NCBI GenBank assembly: GCA_037447335.1
Contig: JBBIGV010000110.1
Location: forward strand, 1-5,347
From: JBBIGV01 sp037447335
Lineage (GTDB): Bacteria; Bacteroidota; Ignavibacteria; Ignavibacteriales; Ignavibacteriaceae
Reading direction: 5' to 3'
Length of the DNA: 5,347 nucleotides
Part shown: one piece after another, positions 1-5,347 of the stretch
Position numbering within the stretch: position 1 is the first letter of the stretch
Layout: each line of letters starts with the position of its first letter
Made by a program: the position numbers and the translations under genes
The notes under the pieces: generated by a model
Seen by the model: only the letters and a program-made list of their open reading frames with translations
Database searches by the model: none
What the model was told of the DNA's origin: nothing

Positions 1-192
1 AACTCTGGCATCTGTTTTTTCGTATGATCTGGCAATTTCATAAGAGTTATCCGTTGAACAGTCGTCGCTTATGATCAAATCAAAATCAGAATATGTCTGA
101 CCTAAAATGCTGGCGATTACTTTTTCAAGCAGATGTTCATGGTTATAAACTAGTAAGCAGGCAGTTAATTTTGAATTTACCTCATCTTTCAT
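1..192 (-). CDS. Glycosyltransferase family 2 (GT-A fold), N-terminal part only
   Basis: The first 64 codons of a gene that leaves the window at base 1. The protein opens with a short polar leader, then a beta strand and loop LTACLLVYNHEHLLEK (residues 9-24), a helix ending in SILGQTYSDFDLI (28-40) and ISDDCSTDNSYEIA (41-54). This is the standard start of a family 2 GT-A transferase: the V-YN nucleotide-binding strand, the S-I-x-x-Q-T-Y helix, and the Asp pair D43-D44 followed by S-T-D, which contacts the nucleotide sugar. The metal-binding DxD and the catalytic base lie beyond the edge, so donor and acceptor cannot be guessed. The ATG at 192 overlaps the last 11 bases of the FkbM methyltransferase gene, which argues for translational coupling. 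No clear Shine-Dalgarno sequence precedes it. The family call is secure; the specific role is unknown. Confidence 0.85.
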   Translation of the reverse strand, partial: MKDEVNSKLTACLLVYNHEHLLEKVIASILGQTYSDFDLIISDDCSTDNSYEIARSYEKTDARV

Positions 193-919
193 CCAGCAGC
201 GCCACATAATTAGAATGTTTATAATTTTCTAAATTCTTATTAAAACGCTTAATGGGAATTTTCCCCCATATCGTTAGCCTGTAAAATTTGTAACCAAATT
301 GCACGAGATAATCAAAAACATCTTTTAGTGTTGCACCTGAAACTTTCCAATTGGTATTATATTCAAACTGAATGCATCCGATTAGTTTTTGAGTAATTAA
401 GCTTGAAGATCCTTGAATTACTTTAAATTCGTGTCCCTCTACATCTATCTTCAAATAATCTATCCTATTAATATTTTCCGAATCTGCGTAATGGTTAAGT
501 GTTTTCAGCACTATTTTCTCCTTATGAAGTGATTCAGTACTAACTCCATAAATTTCATTAAAATAAATTGAGTTGTTTCCGGAAAGTTCTTCATAAATGA
601 AGATCTCTGCATCTGATTCTGTATCGCTTAAGCCAAAATTATTAACCACTAATTTTCCGGAATTTATTTCCTTTTCTAGATTAGTTTTTAATTTTAAGTA
701 AGTATTTAAAACCGGTTCAAAACAAAATATTTTCACTTGTGGATTTATACTTAAAATATACTGAGAGTATTCACCAATGTTAGCTCCAACATCGAAGACA
801 ACCATATTATTCTTTAAATACTGTCTCAGGAATTTATATTCACCATTTCTAAATGGATCTGATCTTTCGTACCCTTTTACTGCGTTAGGAAGCAACTTTA
901 TTTTACTTATTAATTTCAT
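182..919 (-). CDS. FkbM-family SAM-dependent methyltransferase
   Basis: A 245-residue protein with the hallmarks of the FkbM family (Methyltransf_21), which O-methylates sugars or other hydroxyls and is common in polysaccharide clusters. The SAM-binding motif I is VVFDVGANIGEYS (residues 40-52; D43, G45, N47, G49). The acidic end of strand 2 is CFEP (66-69, with E68), and the family signature YLKIDVEGHEFKVIQG spans 155-170 (D159, E161, G162). A later IQFEYN (183-188) matches the usual strand before the C-terminal part. I chose the ATG at 919, seven bases after the TAA of the upstream gene. A TTG at 946 would add nine residues (254 in total) and overlap that gene by 20 bases, but it is a weaker codon and adds nothing conserved. 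No signal peptide or membrane segment is seen, so the protein is probably cytoplasmic. The likely substrate is a sugar of the glycan made by its neighbours; this is inferred from context only. Confidence 0.86.
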   Translation of the reverse strand: MKLISKIKLLPNAVKGYERSDPFRNGEYKFLRQYLKNNMVVFDVGANIGEYSQYILSINPQVKIFCFEPVLNTYLKLKTNLEKEINSGKLVVNNFGLSDTESDAEIFIYEELSGNNSIYFNEIYGVSTESLHKEKIVLKTLNHYADSENINRIDYLKIDVEGHEFKVIQGSSSLITQKLIGCIQFEYNTNWKVSGATLKDVFDYLVQFGYKFYRLTIWGKIPIKRFNKNLENYKHSNYVALLDER

Positions 920-926
920 ATCGTTC

Positions 927-2003
927 TTAAATAAGCCTATGATCAATTTGAGGAATATCGAACCCTTTAGCCCTGCCGAAAACAGTTTCCAGAATTAAAT
1001 TTAATCTGTGAAGATAGGTGTGGTCACTATATGCTCTTTTTTGTCCGGCAGAAGCAATTTTATTGCGTAATTCATCATTATTAAGGTAATATTTAATTTT
1101 TTCTATGAGTTCTTCGAAAGTTCTAAATGATACTAATTCATTTTCATCATCAAATAAATTTGATAGAGCAGGTTTGTATTGAATCATCTGAAATCCACCA
1201 ATACCTGCAACTTCGAATGTTCTGGCATTTAAACTATATATACCAGCCGGGACTAAAGTATTTAAGTTAATTTTAGCAGCAAGCACGGATTTCGCTTTTT
1301 CTTCGTTGGTTAAATATTCACCCTTAAACAAGGAATTAATCCGCTGGTTTTTTTGCCAAATTGGAGGTTGATGTCCCCATATTTTGACTGAAAAATTCAG
1401 ATCAATAAGTTGAAAAAAAAAGTATGTACGATAACTATGAGGATTCCCGTATGTGGTAATTTCACATCCATATTTTTCAATATCCTGAGTAGATAAATGT
1501 ACCGTCTCATGATACTTCGGATTGCAACACTCGGGCAGATAAAAGACATTAGCCTTGTTGTAATGATTCTTTAAAGTGATTACTGCATAAGGGTCCTGAA
1601 AGAATATAAAGTCATAATCAGCAATCATGAAAAAAGCTTTGCCTGCTGTTCCGATACCATCAGGAAACCACATCACGACAGGGGATTTTGTTTTTTCTTT
1701 TATGAAGGAAACTTCATCCGGATATAAGAAGTCGTGTGTGGTGATAGTTAAATCAACTTTAAATTCTTGTATTAATTTTGATAATTTTTTTTTTCTTTTC
1801 TCCCTGAAATAAGCTGTGTTGATCAGGTTACTATAGATGGTGTGGTTTAGCTGATGAAGTCTTCTGCCAAAAGTTGTTTTGCTGTTTTTATATTTTGTTG
1901 CCGGATCAAATTCTGAAGTTGTGTGTCCCAAATCCTTAAGAGTGTCGGAAATGTGGAAACCGAACTGATCTGCTGAAAATTTCCCGATAATCAGAATATT
2001 CAT
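927..2003 (-). CDS. CgeB-like glycosyltransferase (Glyco_trans_1_2 type, GT-B)
   Basis: A 358-residue protein resembling the CgeB / 'glycosyl transferases group 1_2' proteins found in glycan clusters and spore-coat loci. Visible landmarks are an N-terminal Rossmann-like strand MNILIIGKF with a following helix, VVMWFPD (residues 109-115), FFQDPYA (134-140) and LPECCNP (156-162). In the C-terminal half are KINLNTL (244-250) and SLNARTFEVAGIGGFQMIQY (257-276), followed by a late YSDHTYLHRL (325-334). The segment N-A-R-x-F-E-x-A-G-x-G-G-F-Q is the most diagnostic part: it is the nucleotide-sugar binding loop, equivalent to the E-x7-E region of GT4 enzymes. The start ATG at 2003 shares an ATGA with the stop of the upstream GT4 gene. 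A run of ten A bases on the coding strand (1794-1785) encodes part of the basic stretch EKRKKKLSK (residues 68-76), and the frame stays intact across it. Donor and acceptor are unknown. Confidence 0.8.
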   Translation of the reverse strand: MNILIIGKFSADQFGFHISDTLKDLGHTTSEFDPATKYKNSKTTFGRRLHQLNHTIYSNLINTAYFREKRKKKLSKLIQEFKVDLTITTHDFLYPDEVSFIKEKTKSPVVMWFPDGIGTAGKAFFMIADYDFIFFQDPYAVITLKNHYNKANVFYLPECCNPKYHETVHLSTQDIEKYGCEITTYGNPHSYRTYFFFQLIDLNFSVKIWGHQPPIWQKNQRINSLFKGEYLTNEEKAKSVLAAKINLNTLVPAGIYSLNARTFEVAGIGGFQMIQYKPALSNLFDDENELVSFRTFEELIEKIKYYLNNDELRNKIASAGQKRAYSDHTYLHRLNLILETVFGRAKGFDIPQIDHRLI

Positions 2004-3184
2004 GCTTCTATCATTTTTAAATTTTCAATTATTTTTATGTAAGAGTACTCTTCTATTAGTTCAGATGACTTCAAACCGAAACTTAGTCTTGCTGTACTGT
2101 CATTCAGCAAAACATTTAAAGCGGATTTAAGGGTCGAAATATCTCCGCACTTAAATGTGTATCCATTCAAACCATCCTTAACTACATCCTCAGCACATCC
2201 TACAAGATCTGATACAATAACCGGCAGCTCAAAATTCATAGCTTCATTCACAACCAGCCCCCAGGTTTCACCGGCACCGGATGGAAGTACAAAGATATCA
2301 GCCGTGGCAAAATACTTTCCAACTTCACTCTGATTTTTAAAACCGGTTAGATACACGTGCTGTAACTTGTGATCAGAAATATATTCTTCCATTTCTTTTC
2401 TTATTTCACCATCGCCTAAAAAGACAAGGGCTGCTTTCTCATCGTTCAAAGAATGGTATGCCTGAAGTAAATCCATTGGTCTCTTTTTTGTAATATATTT
2501 TCCTGAGTAGAGAATAATTTTTTTATCAACAGGTAATCCAAGCTCATTCCTGAGATTAGTTTTCTTGTTTTTATATTCTTCATATTCTGATCTGAATCTG
2601 TCATTATCGACAGCATAAGGTGTAAATACAAGTTTTTCTTCTTTCACACCGTAGTGAATATATAATTTTTTATTCTGGCTGCCTATATAAAAGAAATAAT
2701 CAAACATCCTGAACCAAAAATACCGGAAAAACATATTCCTAATGAATAATGAAAATTTAGATTTAAGAAGTTCCTGGTTCAGAGGATTTTCAGAACGAAG
2801 ACAAAGGTTAACACCAAATATTTTTGCTCCAAGCACCGCTAAAAAATTTGTGGCATAAGCCCATCCGTGAATAACCAAAAAACTTCCCCGCTCTTTTTTT
2901 AATTTTTTTATTATTTCAAAATTCAGTAATCCAAAAAAGCCGTTATAAATAGACGGCTTCCAGGAATTATTTTTTAAGAATTTATACTTATAACCTTCGA
3001 GAAGCGGTATATCCCACTTTACATTAACGCCAAAATCCTTATCAATATGACCTTTTACATTTTCATCAGAGCAGTAAAGCACCAGTAAATCAAAAGCCGG
3101 ATCCTTTGCCATTTCCTGGAATAGAGGAGAAAAGTATTGTATCGGGTGGCTTAAAAGAAATATAAATCTTTTCTTTGCTCGCAT
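2000..3184 (-). CDS. Glycosyltransferase family 4 (GT-B), HPIQYFSPLF subtype
   Basis: A 394-residue retaining GT-B glycosyltransferase. The N-terminal acceptor domain begins with FIFLLSHPIQYFSPLFQEM (residues 7-25), a pattern seen in a GT4 subgroup where the 'HPxQYxxPLF' loop replaces the usual glycine-rich start. The C-terminal donor domain (Glycos_transf_1) starts near residue 220 with IILYSGKYITKKRPMDLL (223-240; G228 and K234 lie in the usual phosphate-contact region). It continues with VFLGDGE (254-260), YLTGF (278-282) and SGAGETWGLVVNEAM (302-316). The E-x7-E pair is E306 and E314, the conserved acidic residues that contact and position the donor sugar. Length is normal for GT4. There are hydrophobic, aromatic-rich stretches at 144-168 (SLFIRNMFFRYFWFRMFDYFFY), more likely a membrane-associating surface than a true transmembrane span. 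It starts three bases after the preceding GT4 gene and overlaps the following one by four bases. Sugar specificity cannot be read from the sequence. Confidence 0.88.
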   Translation of the reverse strand: MRAKKRFIFLLSHPIQYFSPLFQEMAKDPAFDLLVLYCSDENVKGHIDKDFGVNVKWDIPLLEGYKYKFLKNNSWKPSIYNGFFGLLNFEIIKKLKKERGSFLVIHGWAYATNFLAVLGAKIFGVNLCLRSENPLNQELLKSKFSLFIRNMFFRYFWFRMFDYFFYIGSQNKKLYIHYGVKEEKLVFTPYAVDNDRFRSEYEEYKNKKTNLRNELGLPVDKKIILYSGKYITKKRPMDLLQAYHSLNDEKAALVFLGDGEIRKEMEEYISDHKLQHVYLTGFKNQSEVGKYFATADIFVLPSGAGETWGLVVNEAMNFELPVIVSDLVGCAEDVVKDGLNGYTFKCGDISTLKSALNVLLNDSTARLSFGLKSSELIEEYSYIKIIENLKMIEA

Positions 3185-3187
3185 TGC

Positions 3188-4171
3188 TCAGACAGACAGA
3201 TAAATTTTTAAATATTCACCGGCTATTTTATTTAAAGTAAACCTCTCAGCATTCATAAAACCTTTTTCAACTAAATCATTTCTATAATCAGCATCATTGA
3301 TAATTTTAACAATTCCGTTTCTGATTTCATCTGTGTTGTAAGGATCAACAAGCAGCGCAGCATCGCCTGCAACTTCCGGCATGGATAAAATATTTGATGT
3401 AATGACGGGTCTGCCGACAATGTTCGCTTCAACTATCGGCATTCCAAATCCTTCGTAAGTTGAGGCAAAAAACAGTATGTCGCAATCTTTATACTTTTCG
3501 AACACCTCCTCATCGGTGAGATTAATGTAATTATGATATTCAATTTTGCTTTCTGCCAGCAGCCGCTTATCATTTTCATCTAATACGCCAATTATCATCA
3601 GTTTGCAGCTTAATCCTTTAACCGCTTTAATTAGTCCCGGTAAATTTTTATTATGTGCAGTGCCTATGTGAAGTATAACCGGTTTTTCTTTGTTGAATTT
3701 TTTATCTGCTCTTCTGAATACAGGCGAGACGGAAACGTGGATTACTTTAATTTTATCAGGGTTGCAGCATACATATTTTAAAATTTCTGATTTGGTAGCT
3801 TCGGAAATTGCAACAATGTATTTCGCACTTTTAACCGGTAAAGTAAACCAGAAATATTTATAAATTTTATTAGCCAATCCATCAGTGCTGTCAAGCAAGC
3901 CGCAATCATGTATTGTAACGATTGTTTTGTCTTTATTAAAGAATAAATTCAGGTAGTTAACATCACCGGTAACGTGGTTAATATCTCCCTGTTTAAATGC
4001 AGCGTAAAGACAATTAAACAGTCGTCTGAAAATTCTATTGCTGAGAAAAGGAAGCTCAACATATTCAATGTTTATTTTATCCTTAAGTTCATTTCGTACA
4101 TTAGCATAAAATCCTTCAATGCTGTAATTACAGGCTTGTCTCCTCCTTCTGTGAAAATGCACTACTTTCAT
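3188..4171 (-). CDS. Glycosyltransferase family 4 (GT-B), mannosyltransferase-like
   Basis: A 327-residue GT4 enzyme, slightly short for the family. The N-terminal domain contains DINHVTGDVNYL (residues 63-74), IVTIHDCG (84-91) and YIVAISEATKSEI (118-130), the typical 'H-D ... S-x-x-T/S-K' acceptor-domain sequence. The donor domain shows VILHIGTAHNKNLPGLIKA (165-183), DCDILFFASTYEGFGMPIVE (229-248) and VGDAALLVDP-like AGDAALLVDP (268-277). The catalytic E-x7-E pair is E240 and E248. This layout is common in mannosyltransferases of O-antigen and exopolysaccharide clusters, and the neighbouring gmd fits a GDP-mannose-derived donor, but specificity is an inference. The ATG at 4171 forms an ATGA with the TGA (4170-4168) that ends the -1 frame extension of gmd, not with the gmd zero-frame stop about 50 bases upstream. 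The N-terminus has four successive arginines (8-11), unusual but in frame. Confidence 0.9.
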   Translation of the reverse strand: MKVVHFHRRRRQACNYSIEGFYANVRNELKDKINIEYVELPFLSNRIFRRLFNCLYAAFKQGDINHVTGDVNYLNLFFNKDKTIVTIHDCGLLDSTDGLANKIYKYFWFTLPVKSAKYIVAISEATKSEILKYVCCNPDKIKVIHVSVSPVFRRADKKFNKEKPVILHIGTAHNKNLPGLIKAVKGLSCKLMIIGVLDENDKRLLAESKIEYHNYINLTDEEVFEKYKDCDILFFASTYEGFGMPIVEANIVGRPVITSNILSMPEVAGDAALLVDPYNTDEIRNGIVKIINDADYRNDLVEKGFMNAERFTLNKIAGEYLKIYLSV

Positions 4172-5126
4172 AATTCTGAATCAAGTTTACTGCTTATCAT
4201 TTCAGCAATTACCTCTTTCATTTTTTTTGTGCGGTCCAGTTAAAAACATCTTTGGCTTTTGACGGGTCAGCTTTGCTTACCGCCAAATCTGCAGGTCTGA
4301 CTAATCTGCCGTCTATTTTAGTGTGCTTTTCCCAATTCATCCCAAGCTGGTTGAAAGCTTCCTTTACAAATTCACTCAGGCTGCGGCTTTCGCCGGTTGC
4401 TATTAAAAAATCGTCAGCTTTGTTTTGCTGCATCATCAGATAAATTGCTTCGACATATTCAGGCGCCCAGCCCCAGTCTCTCACAACTTCAATATTGCCA
4501 AGCGTTAAAGTTTCTTTGCTTCCTTTTGATATCCGTACAGCAGCCGAAATAATCTTCTGTGTTACAAATCTTTCAGGACGAAGAGGTGAATCGTGATTAA
4601 AAAGTATTCCATTGCATGCAAAGATGTTATATGCTTCCCTGTAGTTTGAAACTATATAATGAGCAGCGGCTTTTGCCGCTGCATACGGACTCCGTGGATT
4701 GAAGGGGGTTAATTCGGTTGCCGGTTGATTTGTGTTGCCAAAACACTCGCTTGAGCTTGCATTGTACAACTTTATTACTGGATTATGAAAGCGTATCGCT
4801 TCAAGCAGGTTCAAAGTTCCTACGTTAATGCTTTCAAATGTTTCAACCGGCTGTTCGAAAGATAAACCAACTGAAGTCTGTCCTGCAAGGTTATAGATTT
4901 CGTCAGGTTTTGAATTTTTGATGGTCTGCAGCACGCTGCGAAAGTCTGTCAGCGATGTTGAAAAGAACTTTATTTTATCTTTAATGCCCAGCTTAACCAG
5001 ATTTGAAAAAGTATTTATCTGTGCATCTCTTGATGTGCCGCTTACTTCGTATCCTTTATCGAGAAGAAGCTTTGCAAGATAAGCCCCGTCCTGTCCGGAT
5101 ATTCCGCAAATTAAAGCGCGTTTCAT
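4168..5126 (-). CDS. gmd: GDP-mannose 4,6-dehydratase, C-terminus in the -1 frame
   Basis: Gmd is an extended short-chain dehydrogenase that turns GDP-D-mannose into GDP-4-keto-6-deoxy-D-mannose with bound NADP, the entry step to GDP-L-fucose, GDP-D-rhamnose and GDP-perosamine. The cofactor motif is GISGQDG (residues 8-14), followed by YNLAGQTSVGLSF (78-90). The active site is NASSSECFG (122-130), with S125 and E127 in place of the usual Thr and Glu, and YAAAK (Y148, K152). NHDSPLRPERFVTQKI (177-192), VVRDWGWAPEYV (214-225), VRPAD (276-280) and DPSKAK (287-292) are all Gmd signatures. The zero frame stops after 302 residues (TGA at 4220-4218), directly after eight A bases. In the -1 frame the chain continues as MKEVIAEMISSKLDSEL to a TGA at 4170-4168, giving 319 residues, the length of the shorter Gmd proteins. 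After the conserved W297 the spacing to this extension also matches the family. The coordinates given include the extension. Start ATG 5126 is fixed by the Rossmann strand. Family call very sure; whether the C-terminus is made by frameshifting, or the break is a mutation or an error, is open. Confidence 0.92.
4221..4227 (-). other. Candidate -1 slippery heptamer A AAA AAA before the gmd stop
   Basis: On the coding strand the bases read C-A8-TGA, in zero-frame codons CAA AAA AAA TGA. The last seven A bases form X XXY YYZ with both tRNAs able to re-pair after slipping back by one, and a stop codon sits in the next position, a layout used by known bacterial -1 sites (dnaX, insertion sequences). 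Slipping back one base reads AAA AAA ATG AAA and enters the 17-codon Gmd extension. A weak stem could form 11 bases downstream: ATTGCT (4209-4204) with AGCAGT (4194-4189), one G-U pair and a 9-base loop, which is farther and weaker than a classical stimulator. No Shine-Dalgarno-like enhancer is seen just upstream. RNA polymerase slippage on A8 would give the same product. A one-base deletion in an original A9 is the plain alternative. Confidence 0.45.
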
Positions 5127-5129
5127 AAG

Positions 5130-5243
5130 TCAATTAAAAATTTTAAGTGATAAATAAAGTAAAAGCCTTGGCAAAAAATTATCAACAAAATCAATATAAC
5201 CTTCCTCAAAATGTTTTCCGCATATCTGTCCAAAACAATTTTT
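5130..5243 (-). pseudogene. Possible tail of a broken gene ending just before gmd
   Basis: On the minus strand a frame is open for 37 codons between a TAA at 5246-5244 and a TGA at 5132-5130, and the TGA lies only three bases before the gmd ATG. It has no ATG in frame. The second half reads HFEEGYIDFVDNFLPRLLLY followed by LSLKIFN, which looks like a natural amphipathic protein C-terminus. The three-base spacing is the same as that found between other genes of this operon. Its upstream limit coincides with the repeat-bearing segment beginning near 5250. One reading is that an upstream operon gene was cut by insertion of the repeat or by deletion, leaving only its last codons. I do not recognise the family. 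Chance is also possible, since 37 open codons in AT-rich DNA are not rare. Confidence 0.27.
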
Positions 5244-5249
5244 TTATTT

Positions 5250-5305
5250 CGTCCCTACGGGACTGTCTGTCGAATTTATCTATAAATATTCAGTCAGTAG
5301 GGGCG
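5250..5305. repeat. Imperfect fold-back element with nested hairpins
   Basis: The 9-base arms CGTCCCTAC (5250-5258) and GTAGGGGCG (5297-5305) are inverted repeats with a single mismatch, which becomes a G-U pair in plus-strand RNA. Inside them GACTG (5261-5265) pairs with CAGTC (5291-5295), and inside those ATTTAT (5274-5279) with ATAAAT (5282-5287). In addition GTCCC-TAC-GGGAC (5251-5263) can form a small hairpin on its own. The right arm is shared with the perfect palindrome at 5296-5325, so the two folds exclude each other. There is no T-tract after the small hairpin on either strand, so a classical terminator is not supported. It is most likely a dispersed intergenic repeat. Confidence 0.45.
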
Positions 5306-5325
5306 TTCAATTGAACGCCCCTACT
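5296..5325. repeat. Perfect 30-bp palindrome, possible dispersed intergenic repeat
   Basis: The half-site AGTAGGGGCGTTCAA (5296-5310) is followed directly by its exact reverse complement (5311-5325), with no spacer. It is GC-rich at the arms and AT-rich at the centre, clearly unlike the surrounding AT-rich DNA. It lies about 170 bases upstream of gmd. As a single strand it would form a stem of about 13 base pairs with a tight loop. Neither side carries a long T-run, so it is a poor intrinsic terminator, though it could still act as an RNA-stabilising or terminating hairpin for a gene beyond the window edge. Perfect symmetry would also suit a dimeric DNA-binding protein. The appearance (GTAGGGGCG...CGCCCCTAC) is that of a REP-like repeat. 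Confidence 0.75.
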
Positions 5326-5347
5326 TTACCTAGTGGATCAAATCCCG

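Noticed and set aside
4137..4150. Strong Shine-Dalgarno-like AGAAGGAGGA early in the 3188-4171 GT4 gene, suggesting a later start
   Set aside because: It encodes the arginine run at residues 8-11. No ATG or GTG in frame follows at a suitable distance, and the ATG at 4171 has an ATGA junction with the gmd extension.
3974..4243. Plus-strand open frame of 89 codons opposite the GT4 gene and the gmd end
   Set aside because: It is antisense to well-supported coding sequence, has no recognisable motif and looks like a shadow frame; the other plus-strand frames at 777-998, 1627-1812 and 4252-4443 were rejected for the same reason.
5140..5180. Sigma-70-like -35 box TTGCCA (5174-5169) upstream of gmd on the minus strand
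   Set aside because: No acceptable -10 hexamer lies 16-18 bases downstream, and the AT-rich sequence gives many chance matches to both sigma-70 and Bacteroidota promoter patterns.
5251..5325. Hairpins as intrinsic terminators
   Set aside because: Neither the small GTCCC-TAC-GGGAC hairpin nor the 30-bp palindrome is followed by a T-run on either strand.
5250..5325. CRISPR array or insertion sequence
   Set aside because: There are no regularly spaced direct repeats, and no transposase or flanking target duplication can be seen.
5307..5345. Twelve open codons on the minus strand entering from the window edge and stopping inside the palindrome, as the tail of an upstream gene
   Set aside because: Too short to separate from chance; the full upstream sequence would be needed.

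Overview
The window is an AT-rich piece of a surface-polysaccharide biosynthesis cluster. All six genes lie on the minus strand, so transcription runs from high to low coordinates. In that order they are: gmd (GDP-mannose 4,6-dehydratase, 5126-4168), a GT4 glycosyltransferase (4171-3188), a second GT4 glycosyltransferase (3184-2000), a CgeB-like glycosyltransferase (2003-927), an FkbM-family methyltransferase (919-182), and the first 64 residues of a family 2 glycosyltransferase (192-1) that runs off the window. Gene junctions are 4- or 11-base overlaps or gaps of 3 to 7 bases, which indicates one operon with translational coupling.

The organism cannot be named from the sequence. Low GC, A/T-rich third positions, tight spacing and the lack of convincing Shine-Dalgarno sites before most starts fit the Bacteroidota/Ignavibacteriota (FCB) group; this is an inference. 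The two hairpin-type repeats upstream of gmd (GTCCCTACGGGAC and the GTAGGGGCG half-site) also recall dispersed intergenic repeats of such genomes, but that is an impression that needs a genome search.

Functionally, Gmd makes GDP-4-keto-6-deoxy-D-mannose, the precursor of GDP-fucose, GDP-rhamnose or GDP-perosamine. The reductase or aminotransferase that would decide which is not in the window. The glycosyltransferases presumably assemble the oligosaccharide on the cytoplasmic side of the membrane, and the FkbM protein probably O-methylates a sugar. An exported O-antigen, capsule or exopolysaccharide repeat is the natural product, but no flippase, polymerase or anchor gene is visible.

The most notable observation is at the end of gmd. 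The reading frame stops at a TGA directly after an A8 tract (A AAA AAA TGA). The -1 frame continues for 17 codons that restore the expected Gmd C-terminus and ends in a 4-base ATGA overlap with the next gene. This is either programmed -1 frameshifting or transcriptional slippage, a recent one-base deletion, or a sequencing error. The 221 bases upstream of gmd (5127-5347) hold a perfect 30-bp palindrome, an overlapping imperfect fold-back, and a 37-codon open stretch ending three bases before gmd that looks like the tail of a broken gene.
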